A stretch of DNA of 12,303 bases from Methanosarcinales archaeon (GTDB lineage Archaea > Halobacteriota > Syntropharchaeia > Alkanophagales > Methanospirareceae), in NCBI GenBank assembly GCA_003661125.1, contig QMVO01000024.1, positions 1-12,303 of the forward strand. The letters are read 5' to 3'. A model generated the notes under the pieces. It saw only the letters and a list, made by a program, of their open reading frames with translations, searched no databases and was not told where the DNA came from. The position numbers and the translations under genes were made by a program. Positions 1 to 6,183 of the stretch are shown here, one piece after another. Positions within the stretch are counted from its first letter, which is position 1. Every line of letters starts with the position of its first letter.

Positions 1-104
1 CAGGGTGTCGGTTTCTTTGAGTATATTCGGGATATATTCTCAGGAAAACGTGCAATGATAAGATTGGCACATCTCATTTCCCGAAGTGTTTCTTTAAAGT
101 CCAC
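1..104 (-). CDS. possible partial reading frame running off the left edge
   Basis: On the minus strand a frame opens after a TAA at 108-110 and stays open to the window edge. It has GTG at 102-104 and ATG at 75-77 as possible starts. It reads roughly VDFKETLREM, then RCANLIIARF, then PENISRIYSKKPTP. It overlaps the last 31 bases of the NosD-like gene in another frame. I do not recognise the peptide. It may be the remains or the start of a gene brought next to the NosD-like gene by a rearrangement, or chance. About 34 codons is too short to decide. Confidence 0.2.
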   Translation of the reverse strand, partial: MDFKETLREMRCANLIIARFPENISRIYSKKPTP

Positions 105-1687
105 CTTTTATTGAGCAGGTACGTATTGTTGCTAGAAGAGCTGAGCAGGATGCCATATCCGTTGTTAGTGGCATTGTTGCCTGTAATGGTGTTGCGGTTT
201 GAAATAACTTTAATTCCAGCATTTCCCCATGAACTGTTGGAGTTAGTTGCTTTGAATCCCTCAAGTGTAATTCCATCTGCACTTATATTAATCGCACTCC
301 CGCACCCCCCTGGATTTACAACCGGCTTGCCACCGCCTGTGTCCATGCCCTTTAAAATAAGCTGCTTGGTCACGTTCACATTTTCGTAATAAGTTCCGGG
401 GTCAACGGTAATCGTATGCCCATCTAAAGTGTCAGGATCGTCTATTGCTGCTTGAATCGTTAAGAAGTTCTCTCCTGTGTTGAGGTTGTGGACAGGCAGA
501 ACCTGTGGTATTAGCCAACCGTCTTTATTCATGTATGGATACTTATCCCTTGCGGCTTCCGGTATAGGATAGGGAATGTCACATATTCCATCGCTTCCAT
601 GCTGATCTTGACATGGTCCACTATATTTATCTTCACCTGAATAATCACTCCAGTAATTACCACCAGAAGGATAGCCATTGTCCCAAACATTTGTCTCATT
701 ATAATCACGGGCTTGTATGGTGTTATTAATGAAATTATTGTGATAAATTTGGTTATAATAACAATAATACAAATTTATACCCTTGGAACAATTTGCGATA
801 CTATTGTCTGTTATGATATTATAATTTGATTTCTTACGTAGGTCAATACCCGTGGATGGGTCCTCTAGGGGTGGGTTCCCCCATAAACTTATTGTATTCA
901 AAAAAATCCTATTGTTAGTTACGATATTGTTACTTGAATTCTCCTCGAGGCTGATGCCACAGTCGCTATTTTTTGAGATAGTGTTATTATCAACAATATT
1001 TTCTTGTGAATCACTTAGTGAAATGCTCCACACACGATTGCCTGAAAGAATGTTGTTACTCAAATTGTTGTCAACAGAGTCTGATACCCTGATTCCGCAA
1101 AGAGGGTATCTTCTGACTTTTCCTTTTAGAAAAGAAAAATTGTTAAACACATAGTTGTTGATAAATTTAGTGTCGCTTGTATTCCGTAGATAGGTACCAA
1201 ATGCATTATTTATAATATCGTTTTGAGTAATTGTGTTGTTCTTTGAATTCAAACAAAAGACGCCAATAAGATTAATTGTTATGTTGTTATTTTTGACCAA
1301 ATTATTATCAGAGAAGAGTCGCACTCCAGCATCACTATAATATACATACTTTTCGCCACTATCGGTAATTTTGAAGCCTTCTAAAATACACCCATCAGCA
1401 TAGAAACTTATCGGACTCCCTTCCCCGCTTGCATTCACGATGGGCATTCCTATGCCAGTGAGATTAAGCGTTTTATCTACTCTAACATTCTCATAATAAG
1501 TTCCATTGTAAACAATAATCGTATCCCGTGGAGAAGCTATGTTCACAGCGTCCTGAATCTTTGTGAAATCTGCGTATGGAAAATCTTGCAAATCGTCATC
1601 TACATACCATGTCTTCGCGGATGCGGTTCCAACGAATACGCAAAACAACAAAAAGCCAACCACGATCAACAATATTCCCTTTCTCAT
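74..1687 (-). CDS. secreted NosD-like right-handed beta-helix protein, apparently C-terminally truncated
   Basis: Predicted exported or cell-surface protein of 537 residues. Residues 1-24 form a signal peptide (basic MRKG, hydrophobic core, TASA cut site). The rest is a parallel beta-helix rich in Asn, Ser and Thr, with many NNxI-type rungs and N-x-S/T sequons, as in the NosD/CASH family of archaeal surface proteins. Two homologous modules are visible. One begins near residue 41 (FTKIQDAVN, then GTYYENVRV, then LEGFKITDS). The second begins near residue 402 (FLTIQAAID, then GTYYENVNV, then LEGFKATNS). Between them lies the family's NYWSDYSG and ICDIPYPIP stretch, around residues 345-375. The second module stops after few rungs, and the last 11 residues (KRWTLKKHFGK) are basic and unlike the rest, so the C-terminus looks broken. 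The start has GGAG six bases upstream. The ligand is unknown; despite the NosD name nothing shows a role in copper handling. Confidence 0.85.
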   Translation of the reverse strand: MRKGILLIVVGFLLFCVFVGTASAKTWYVDDDLQDFPYADFTKIQDAVNIASPRDTIIVYNGTYYENVRVDKTLNLTGIGMPIVNASGEGSPISFYADGCILEGFKITDSGEKYVYYSDAGVRLFSDNNLVKNNNITINLIGVFCLNSKNNTITQNDIINNAFGTYLRNTSDTKFINNYVFNNFSFLKGKVRRYPLCGIRVSDSVDNNLSNNILSGNRVWSISLSDSQENIVDNNTISKNSDCGISLEENSSNNIVTNNRIFLNTISLWGNPPLEDPSTGIDLRKKSNYNIITDNSIANCSKGINLYYCYYNQIYHNNFINNTIQARDYNETNVWDNGYPSGGNYWSDYSGEDKYSGPCQDQHGSDGICDIPYPIPEAARDKYPYMNKDGWLIPQVLPVHNLNTGENFLTIQAAIDDPDTLDGHTITVDPGTYYENVNVTKQLILKGMDTGGGKPVVNPGGCGSAINISADGITLEGFKATNSNSSWGNAGIKVISNRNTITGNNATNNGYGILLSSSSNNTYLLNKRWTLKKHFGK

Positions 1688-1693
1688 TTTTCA

Positions 1694-1731
1694 CTCCAAA
1701 ATATTATCATCATTTTACTTAAGTATATAAA
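1694..1731 (-). promoter_or_regulatory. promoter and ribosome binding site of the NosD-like gene
   Basis: A TATA box TTTATATA (minus strand, 1724-1731) lies about 40 bases before the start codon. GGAG at 1694-1697 is six bases before the ATG. The spacing predicts a leader of about 15 nt and shows that the gene has its own promoter rather than being read only from the trp operon upstream. Confidence 0.6.
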
Positions 1732-1745
1732 TAATAAAGTCATCA

Positions 1746-2132
1746 CTATTTCTTAAAAAGGTTTTTATAAACTTCTTCTGGAAAATTATCCTTGACATCA
1801 CCTAAAAATTTATTGAGTTGCCCAACTAATTCTTTATCGGCAGAGTCCACCTCTCCAGTTAGCTTTTTAGCAAAAAAATAAGACGCAATAAATACTACAA
1901 TGAGAATAGACATAATAAATAAAATAAAGAAACTCACTTGAAAAAAGGAAAAGAGCAACAGGAGTAATAAAACCAAAAACGATAGAAAAGTTGAAATAAA
2001 TAAACTGCCGAAAAAAGTTCTGTAAACTTGTTTATAGCTTATATCAAAATTAACAGATTTTAATAAAAAGTTGTGAGAGTTTTCTGCGACAGATGCTGTG
2101 CCTAATTTAGCAAGATGTCCTACCGAAGTCAT
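1746..2132 (-). CDS. small two-helix membrane protein coupled to trpG
   Basis: Not recognised as a known family. The 128-residue protein has a soluble N-terminal part of about 40 residues. Two adjacent strongly hydrophobic helices follow (about residues 40-63 and 67-87) with a very short turn between them. The C-terminal tail is charged (GEVDSADKELVGQLNKFLGD, then a Lys-rich end). The hairpin topology would place both ends on the same side of the membrane, probably the cytoplasm. A GTG at 2139-2141 would add three residues but lies inside the ribosome binding site, so I chose the ATG at 2130-2132. The gene begins 11 bases after the trpG stop and is almost certainly co-transcribed and translationally coupled with trpEG. 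Nothing in it resembles a tryptophan enzyme. A permease role is unlikely with only two helices; a membrane anchor or a regulator is possible but unproven. Confidence 0.6.
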   Translation of the reverse strand: MTSVGHLAKLGTASVAENSHNFLLKSVNFDISYKQVYRTFFGSLFISTFLSFLVLLLLLLFSFFQVSFFILFIMSILIVVFIASYFFAKKLTGEVDSADKELVGQLNKFLGDVKDNFPEEVYKNLFKK

Positions 2133-2136
2133 CTCG

Positions 2137-2145
2137 ATCACCTCT
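2137..2145 (-). promoter_or_regulatory. ribosome binding site that sets the start of the two-helix membrane protein
   Basis: AGAGGTGAT on the minus strand, continued by C, matches the complement of the archaeal 16S 3' tail (GGTGATC). It overlaps the trpG stop codon (TAG, 2144-2146) and places the ATG at 2132 at normal spacing. The GTG at 2141 lies inside it and is therefore an unlikely start. Confidence 0.6.
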
Positions 2146-2749
2146 ACATATCCACAAAATTCCGTATCAACCGCAGCCCATCCTCCGTCAATATTGACTC
2201 AGGATGGAACTGCACGCCGAAAACATCCAGGTTTTTATGCTTGATTGCCATTATCTCGTTATCATCCAAACTCCTCGCAGTTACTTCTAAACAATCGGGA
2301 AATGATTCTCCAACACCAACATTACCATCATCAATCACCAGAGAATGGTATCTCACCACGGAAAGGGGATTCTTCAACCCTTTCAGCACGTTTTCTCCAT
2401 TATGCGTCACCAAACTCACCTTGCCGTGTCTTATCACCCTTGCATTCCTTATCCTCGCACCAAATACATAACCTATGCACTGATGCCCCAAACAAACACC
2501 TAAAATCTTCTTATCTTCTTTCTCCGTGCAAAACTTCCTTATCACTTCATTCGTAACGCCTGCATCTCGTGGCGTCTTCGGACCCGGCGAAATTATTATA
2601 TGGTCTATTTCCTTTTCCTTAACTATTTTTTCAACATATTCAAGATTCACATTGTTCTGCACCACTATCGGCTCAGCACCCAGCATCCCAACGTATTGCA
2701 CGATGTTATAAACGAACGAATCTATATTATCTATAATGAGGATATTCAT
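2144..2749 (-). CDS. trpG: anthranilate synthase component II (glutamine amidotransferase)
   Basis: Supplies ammonia from glutamine to TrpE for making anthranilate from chorismate, the first step of tryptophan synthesis in the cytoplasm. The 201 residues match a stand-alone class I amidotransferase. The N-terminus MNILIIDNIDSFVYNIVQY is typical of TrpG/PabA. The oxyanion segment SPGPKTP is at 54-60, the nucleophile is Cys86 in GVCLGHQ, and the His182/Glu184 pair is in FHPES. It starts three bases after the trpE stop, with AGGAGGTG inside the end of trpE (2761-2768), so the two are translated together. The SD-to-ATG distance of about 13 bases is longer than usual. PabA is the only close alternative, and pairing with an LLES-type TrpE favours TrpG. 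Confidence 0.95.
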   Translation of the reverse strand: MNILIIDNIDSFVYNIVQYVGMLGAEPIVVQNNVNLEYVEKIVKEKEIDHIIISPGPKTPRDAGVTNEVIRKFCTEKEDKKILGVCLGHQCIGYVFGARIRNARVIRHGKVSLVTHNGENVLKGLKNPLSVVRYHSLVIDDGNVGVGESFPDCLEVTARSLDDNEIMAIKHKNLDVFGVQFHPESILTEDGLRLIRNFVDM

Positions 2750-2752
2750 TTT

Positions 2753-4249
2753 TTACTTTTCACCTCCTGACATGCATTCCAATAAAGCCGCACACTTACT
2801 CAGTGTCTCTTTATACTCGCGTTCAGGGTCAGAATCAGCAACTATTCCAGCTCCTGCTTGTATATACACTTTCCGGTGTTCAAATACCGCAGTTCTTATT
2901 GTTATCGCAGTATCCATTGAACGATTAAAGGAGAAATATCCTACACATCCGGCATATATCCCTCTTCTCGTTGGCTCTAATTCCTCTATTATCTCCATTG
3001 CTCTTACTTTCGGCGCTCCCGACACCGTCCCTGCAGGAAATGTCGCTGCCAACGCATCAAATTCGTCCTTATCTCTTCTCAATTCACCCACCACATCCGT
3101 TACTATGTGCTGCACATGCGAATATTTCTCTGGATACATGAATCTCGCTGCTTTCACACTTCCGAACTCAGACACCTTTCCTACATCGTTCCTCGACAAA
3201 TCCACGAGCATCAAATGCTCTGCGCGCTCCTTCTCATCATTAAGCATCTCCTCCTCCAAACGCTTATCCTCTTCTTCATTTATACCACGCCGTCTCGTCC
3301 CCGCTATCGGACAGCTCTCCACTTTCCTCCTTTTATTGCCATTTGAATTCAATCCAGCAGGTTCAACTCGGACCAACATCTCTGGACTTGCTCCCACTAT
3401 CTTCCGGTCGCCGAAATCGAGTAAATACATGTATGGCGACGGATTCATTTCGCTTAATCGCTTGTAAAACTCGAAAGCTGCATAATTTCCATCGCCGCCA
3501 GAATCAAAATCCGCTTCCAACCGCTGTGAAAGAACCACCTGAAAAATATCGCCTGCACGAATATATTCCTTCGCAGCCCTCACTCCACTCTCGTATTCTT
3601 CTTTTGCCATATTTGACGTGAAATCCCCGGTCTCTGCCATCTGAGCGGAACCGAAAGCATTCGCTCTTATTTTATCCTCGTAACTTTTCGTCAGCTCACC
3701 AAGCTTTAGAGAAGCGTGATTAAAATTCAAATCTTTAGGATTATCATAAAATTCGTTAGATATGAGGAAAGCTTTTTTAGTTTTATGGTCCACGATGACA
3801 TTCTTTTTTGTCAGGATGAATTCGCAATCTGGCTGTTTCAGGACATCAGTTGCATTTCCCCCCACATCCACAAAATAGCGGATGTAATCATATGAAATAT
3901 AACCAACGAAACCGCCGATAAATCTTTCTCTTCTCGCACCCACTATTTGCAGGTAATTAAGGAAAACTTTAATCAAATTTAGGGGATTTTTACTCTCGTA
4001 TTCTTTCGCCGCATTCTTCATCTCTTTAGCGAAAAGCGCATCATAAGACTTTATTTTTAACATACCGTTCTTTACCGAGAATTTAAGCGCCGGGTCGAAG
4101 CCTATAATGGAATACCTTGCCAATTTGTCGCTCCCCTCTCGGGATTCCAATAGGTAACTGTCCTCGCTTCCCTTTTCCGTCCTCAAAATTTCATATAGCG
4201 AGAAAGGGTTTGCAAACGGGATTTCCTCATAACTTTGTAGGGTGAACAT
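2753..4249 (-). CDS. trpE: anthranilate synthase component I
   Basis: Converts chorismate plus ammonia from TrpG to anthranilate and pyruvate, the committed step of tryptophan synthesis. At 498 residues it has the usual family length. The LLES motif at 33-36 is the region that binds feedback tryptophan in known TrpE proteins, so allosteric inhibition is expected. The chorismate-binding domain covers about 210-490. It shows PIAGTRRRG (314-322), HLMLVDLSRNDVGKV (345-359), FPAGTVSGAPKVRAMEIIEE (404-423) and QAGAGIVADSDPEREYKE (464-481). No good SD precedes the ATG, and the TATA box lies only about 30 bases upstream, so the mRNA is probably leaderless or nearly so. It is first in the operon trpE-trpG-membrane protein. 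Confidence 0.95.
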   Translation of the reverse strand: MFTLQSYEEIPFANPFSLYEILRTEKGSEDSYLLESREGSDKLARYSIIGFDPALKFSVKNGMLKIKSYDALFAKEMKNAAKEYESKNPLNLIKVFLNYLQIVGARRERFIGGFVGYISYDYIRYFVDVGGNATDVLKQPDCEFILTKKNVIVDHKTKKAFLISNEFYDNPKDLNFNHASLKLGELTKSYEDKIRANAFGSAQMAETGDFTSNMAKEEYESGVRAAKEYIRAGDIFQVVLSQRLEADFDSGGDGNYAAFEFYKRLSEMNPSPYMYLLDFGDRKIVGASPEMLVRVEPAGLNSNGNKRRKVESCPIAGTRRRGINEEEDKRLEEEMLNDEKERAEHLMLVDLSRNDVGKVSEFGSVKAARFMYPEKYSHVQHIVTDVVGELRRDKDEFDALAATFPAGTVSGAPKVRAMEIIEELEPTRRGIYAGCVGYFSFNRSMDTAITIRTAVFEHRKVYIQAGAGIVADSDPEREYKETLSKCAALLECMSGGEK

Positions 4250-4300
4250 TGTGCATCATATTTAGTTTATATCGTATATATAAATACTTTAATGTACATT
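4250..4300 (-). promoter_or_regulatory. trpE promoter with TRP-box-like operator
   Basis: A TATA box TTTATATA lies at 4277-4284 on the minus strand, 28-35 bases before the trpE ATG. Directly upstream of it, where TFB would bind, is the perfect 10-bp palindrome AATGTACATT (4291-4300). It contains TGTACA, the TRP-box sequence bound by the repressor TrpY in Methanothermobacter. A one-mismatch copy, TGTGCA (4250-4255), lies across the predicted transcription start. The arrangement suggests tryptophan-dependent repression, but no TrpY gene is in the window. Confidence 0.6.
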
Positions 4301-4328
4301 TTTTCAGGAGTGAGTGTGCGGAATATTC

Positions 4329-4360
4329 GCTCCGGCGTAGTGTAGTGGCGTAATAGGGCT
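4329..4360 (+). other. tRNA 5'-half-like fragment
   Basis: The plus strand here looks like the acceptor and D-arm half of a tRNA. Bases 4337-4348 (GTAGTGTAGTGG) match 11 of 12 bases of the D-arm region of the tRNA-Gln at 12112-12123. No anticodon arm, T-loop (GGTTCGAATCC type) or 3' half follows, so it is not a working tRNA. It overlaps the last bases of the H-NOX gene, which ends at 4359. It may be a remnant of a tRNA-linked rearrangement or a chance match. Confidence 0.25.
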
Positions 4361-4880
4361 ATGGAAAAACAATTTCGACTTTATCGCTGCCAAGTTTGGT
4401 TACTTTTAAATCTTCTTTATAGAATTTGCCAACCCCTTTAATTAACCCCACCATGAGATCTATCAAGCCCCGCCGGGATTTATACTTCATAATCAGGGTC
4501 TTTTCATCCTTCCACTCATATTTGAATCTTGGCGGATTAGCATCGGGTATATTTTTTGTAGTAGCAACATGGACTGAATCCATTTTCAACAAAAATTCCT
4601 TTGCCGTTTTGACATTTTCATAATAAACACGATACATTTTTTGTGAATACACACTGACCCAATAATCACCAAATGCATCTGCCACTTGAATAAAGGATAT
4701 GTTTAGAACCTCACAGAGTGAATTAACTACGCTCAAAAAAATCTGATCATCAACATTGGATATTGGTAAAATCAAAGGCTCTTTCTTAATCCCTGCTTTT
4801 ACTAATGCATTTTTCCATTTGTCTATTCCAAATTTCTCGATCACCATTTCCTTTAAGGCAAGTATAATTACTCCTTTCAT
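4359..4880 (-). CDS. hnoX: stand-alone H-NOX (HNOB) haem nitric-oxide-sensing protein
   Basis: Cytosolic gas sensor that should bind haem b and change shape when NO binds. The 173 residues are exactly one H-NOX domain with no fused output domain. Features that identify it are the N-terminus MKGVIILALKEM, the proximal haem ligand His104 in MDSVH, NPPRF at 115-119, and the haem-propionate motif Y133-x-S135-x-R137. The segment GLIKGVGKFYKEDLKV follows and is very close to Thermoanaerobacter H-NOX. The position matching the O2-stabilising distal Tyr of that protein is Leu142, and its distal Trp9 appears as Leu9, which predicts an NO-selective pocket. An upstream GTG at 4935-4937 would add 19 basic residues, but a perfect AGGAGG six bases before 4880 and the family N-terminus fix this start. 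It is the last gene of a che operon, 22 bases after a cheB remnant, implying a sensory input to chemotaxis-type signalling. Confidence 0.9.
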   Translation of the reverse strand: MKGVIILALKEMVIEKFGIDKWKNALVKAGIKKEPLILPISNVDDQIFLSVVNSLCEVLNISFIQVADAFGDYWVSVYSQKMYRVYYENVKTAKEFLLKMDSVHVATTKNIPDANPPRFKYEWKDEKTLIMKYKSRRGLIDLMVGLIKGVGKFYKEDLKVTKLGSDKVEIVFP

Positions 4881-4886
4881 TTTTCG

Positions 4887-4892
4887 CCTCCT
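4887..4892 (-). promoter_or_regulatory. ribosome binding site that sets the H-NOX start
   Basis: A perfect AGGAGG on the minus strand, six bases before the ATG at 4878-4880. It excludes the longer GTG start at 4937, whose extra residues have no counterpart in H-NOX proteins. Confidence 0.75.
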
Positions 4893-4902
4893 GACTTTTA
4901 TT

Positions 4903-5055
4903 TTAAGCAGTTTGTGGGTAGACGCTGTGTGCATCACAACGGGTATTGGCAGTGCCAGCTACTCGTATGTTTGATGCCGAGCTCAGCATTTCAGATACCA
5001 TCCTCCTCATCAGCGACGAGTCATCCACCATCAGCACGTTTATCATTTTGCCCAT
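4903..5055 (-). pseudogene. cheB: N-terminal remnant of cheB (chemotaxis methylesterase receiver domain)
   Basis: A 50-codon frame starts MGKMINVLMVDDSSLMRR, continues MVSEMLSSASNIRVAGTAN, then TRCDAHSVYPQTA and stop. The first 37 codons match the start of CheB receiver domains: acidic pair Asp11-Asp12, SSLMRR helix, IRVAGTA strand. The match ends at about base 4945. The phospho-acceptor Asp, the Lys and the whole methylesterase domain (CheB is normally about 350 residues) are missing. No other frame restores the homology, so this is a truncation or replacement, not a simple frameshift. It begins 28 bases after the cheC-like gene and ends 22 bases before hnoX, so it sits where an intact cheB would be expected. 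The start could instead be the ATG at 5044-5046. It is probably non-functional. Confidence 0.8.
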
Positions 5056-5083
5056 GAGATTCAGGCATTTGTTTGCTGTTCCT

Positions 5084-5674
5084 TTATTCCCTCTCCCTCC
5101 TTTTCAGCGTTCTCTTTAGTCTCTTTACGGTTCTTTCTTCCATCACAAAATATATATTCCCTTTCATTTTGTCCCATTTCATTTTGCCACCCATTTTTAA
5201 TTCTAAAGCCAATGCCTCCTCCATCGGTATAGATTTGAACTCATCGTAGCTAACGATATGGGCAACCGAAGGAATGACCGACGTATTACGGGAGAAAAAA
5301 GTGGCAGTCTCGCTGAGGGGAACAGAAACAACATTGGTCATCTCTTCTACCATATCTAAAACATGTTTTCGAGAAATCTCCGGAATTAACTCCCCGTACA
5401 TGTCTTCTGTAAGCCGGTGTGCGATTTCATATGGAAATACAAGGTATATACTTCCAACCAGCTCGCTTTTCGCTCTTAATTCTATCCTTGAGATAACAAA
5501 ATCCTTTCCTATTCTTAATTGTCGAGCTCCCCAATGAATAGATAGCGATTCCACGTTAATCAGTTTACCAATAAAGAACTGCAAATAAATCAATGACTTC
5601 AATGCAGAAGCTCTCAATATTTGCTCTAACATTTCTTCTTCAAACCGTTCTTTCTCACTATCCCGCATCCCCAT
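5084..5674 (-). CDS. CheC/CheX-like chemotaxis phosphatase
   Basis: Predicted cytosolic protein that removes phosphate from CheY-P and so ends the signal. Of its 196 residues, the centre carries one CheC/CheX active-site motif. Asp107, Glu111 and Asn114 (in DMVEEMTN) fit the D-x3-E-x2-N pattern, and Pro135 follows after 20 residues where the family has about 22. GSIYLVFPYEIAHRL (74-88) resembles the preceding CheC strand and helix. Canonical CheC often carries two motifs and CheX one; here only one is clear. The first 25 residues are a charged helix and the C-terminus is very basic (KRLKRTLKRRERE). It starts two bases after the cheY stop, with GGGGGA six bases upstream, so it is co-translated with its likely substrate. 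Overall sequence is diverged, so the family call is less certain than for its neighbours. Confidence 0.65.
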   Translation of the reverse strand: MGMRDSEKERFEEEMLEQILRASALKSLIYLQFFIGKLINVESLSIHWGARQLRIGKDFVISRIELRAKSELVGSIYLVFPYEIAHRLTEDMYGELIPEISRKHVLDMVEEMTNVVSVPLSETATFFSRNTSVIPSVAHIVSYDEFKSIPMEEALALELKMGGKMKWDKMKGNIYFVMEERTVKRLKRTLKRRERE

Positions 5675-5676
5675 TG

Positions 5677-6051
5677 CTATTCCCCCAGAACCTCCTTTAT
5701 TTTCTCTGCAATTTTATCTTTTGAAAATGGTTTCATGATATAGCCCACGGCTCCTATCCGCATCAAATCCGCAAGTATATCCTTGTCTTCCAGTACCGTA
5801 ACCATCAATATCTTCGCATTGGGGTCTTTATCAAGTATCGCCTTCGTTGCTGCCATTCCGTCCATGGGTTCCATTATAACATCCATCAATACTAAGTCAG
5901 GTTTGAGGTGCATATATTTCTGAATTGCTTCTTCACCATCAGCAGCTTCGCCTGCAATTTCAAATCCCGCTTCGGTTATTATGCTGCCAAGAACCGTTCT
6001 TATGTATGTAGAATCGTCCACTAACAATATTCTTACCTTCCCCCTTTTCAT
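5677..6051 (-). CDS. cheY: CheY single-domain response regulator
   Basis: A stand-alone receiver domain of 124 residues that is phosphorylated by CheA and carries the chemotaxis signal to its target (in archaea, the archaellum through adaptor proteins). The full catalytic set is present: Asp12-Asp13 in LLVDDST, phospho-acceptor Asp57 in LVLMDVIM, Thr85 in MVTV and Lys107 in MKPF. No output domain follows, as expected for CheY. It is immediately followed by the cheC-like phosphatase. A 132-base gap separates it from cheW upstream, so a second promoter is possible. Only a weak purine-rich SD (GAAGAGGA, about 10 bases away) precedes the ATG. No archaellum gene or cheA is in the window. Confidence 0.9.
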   Translation of the reverse strand: MKRGKVRILLVDDSTYIRTVLGSIITEAGFEIAGEAADGEEAIQKYMHLKPDLVLMDVIMEPMDGMAATKAILDKDPNAKILMVTVLEDKDILADLMRIGAVGYIMKPFSKDKIAEKIKEVLGE

Positions 6052-6120
6052 TTCTTATTGTTCCTCTTCTTAACCTTCGATTTTTCTATTCCCCCTTCAT
6101 TTTTAATAATAACTACACTT

Positions 6121-6132
6121 CCTTTTTAAACC
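6121..6132 (-). promoter_or_regulatory. possible internal promoter before cheY
   Basis: The 132-base AT-rich gap between cheW and cheY holds GGTTTAAAAAGG on the minus strand, a weak TATA-like element that would give a leader of about 50 nt. No hairpin or T-run terminator is visible after cheW, so read-through from the MCP promoter is also expected. Confidence 0.25.
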
Positions 6133-6183
6133 TTTACATTACATAATTAGATTTTAACTGATTTTATATCCTCTCATGCATCC

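Noticed and set aside
850..1330. AT-rich imperfect repeats that could suggest a CRISPR or DNA-level repeat array
   Set aside because: They are the degenerate codons of Asn-rich beta-helix rungs, with no constant repeat or spacer length.
2736..3467. Plus-strand 243-codon open frame
   Set aside because: Antisense to the strongly conserved TrpE catalytic domain, with Ser/Leu-rich shadow composition and no ribosome binding site.
4317..4332. Dyad around GAATATTC considered as an operator or terminator
   Set aside because: The arms are short and imperfect beyond eight bases, no T-run follows on either strand, and it lies well upstream of the trpE TATA box.
4359..4937. Longer H-NOX start at the GTG 4937 (192 residues)
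   Set aside because: The extra residues are basic filler overlapping the cheB remnant. A perfect AGGAGG and the family N-terminus MKG support the start at 4880.
5056..5086. Upstream in-frame extension of the cheB remnant (reads GTANKCLNL before the Met)
   Set aside because: It overlaps the end of the cheC-like gene, and CheB proteins begin at the MINV segment. The likeness to the later GTAN is probably chance.
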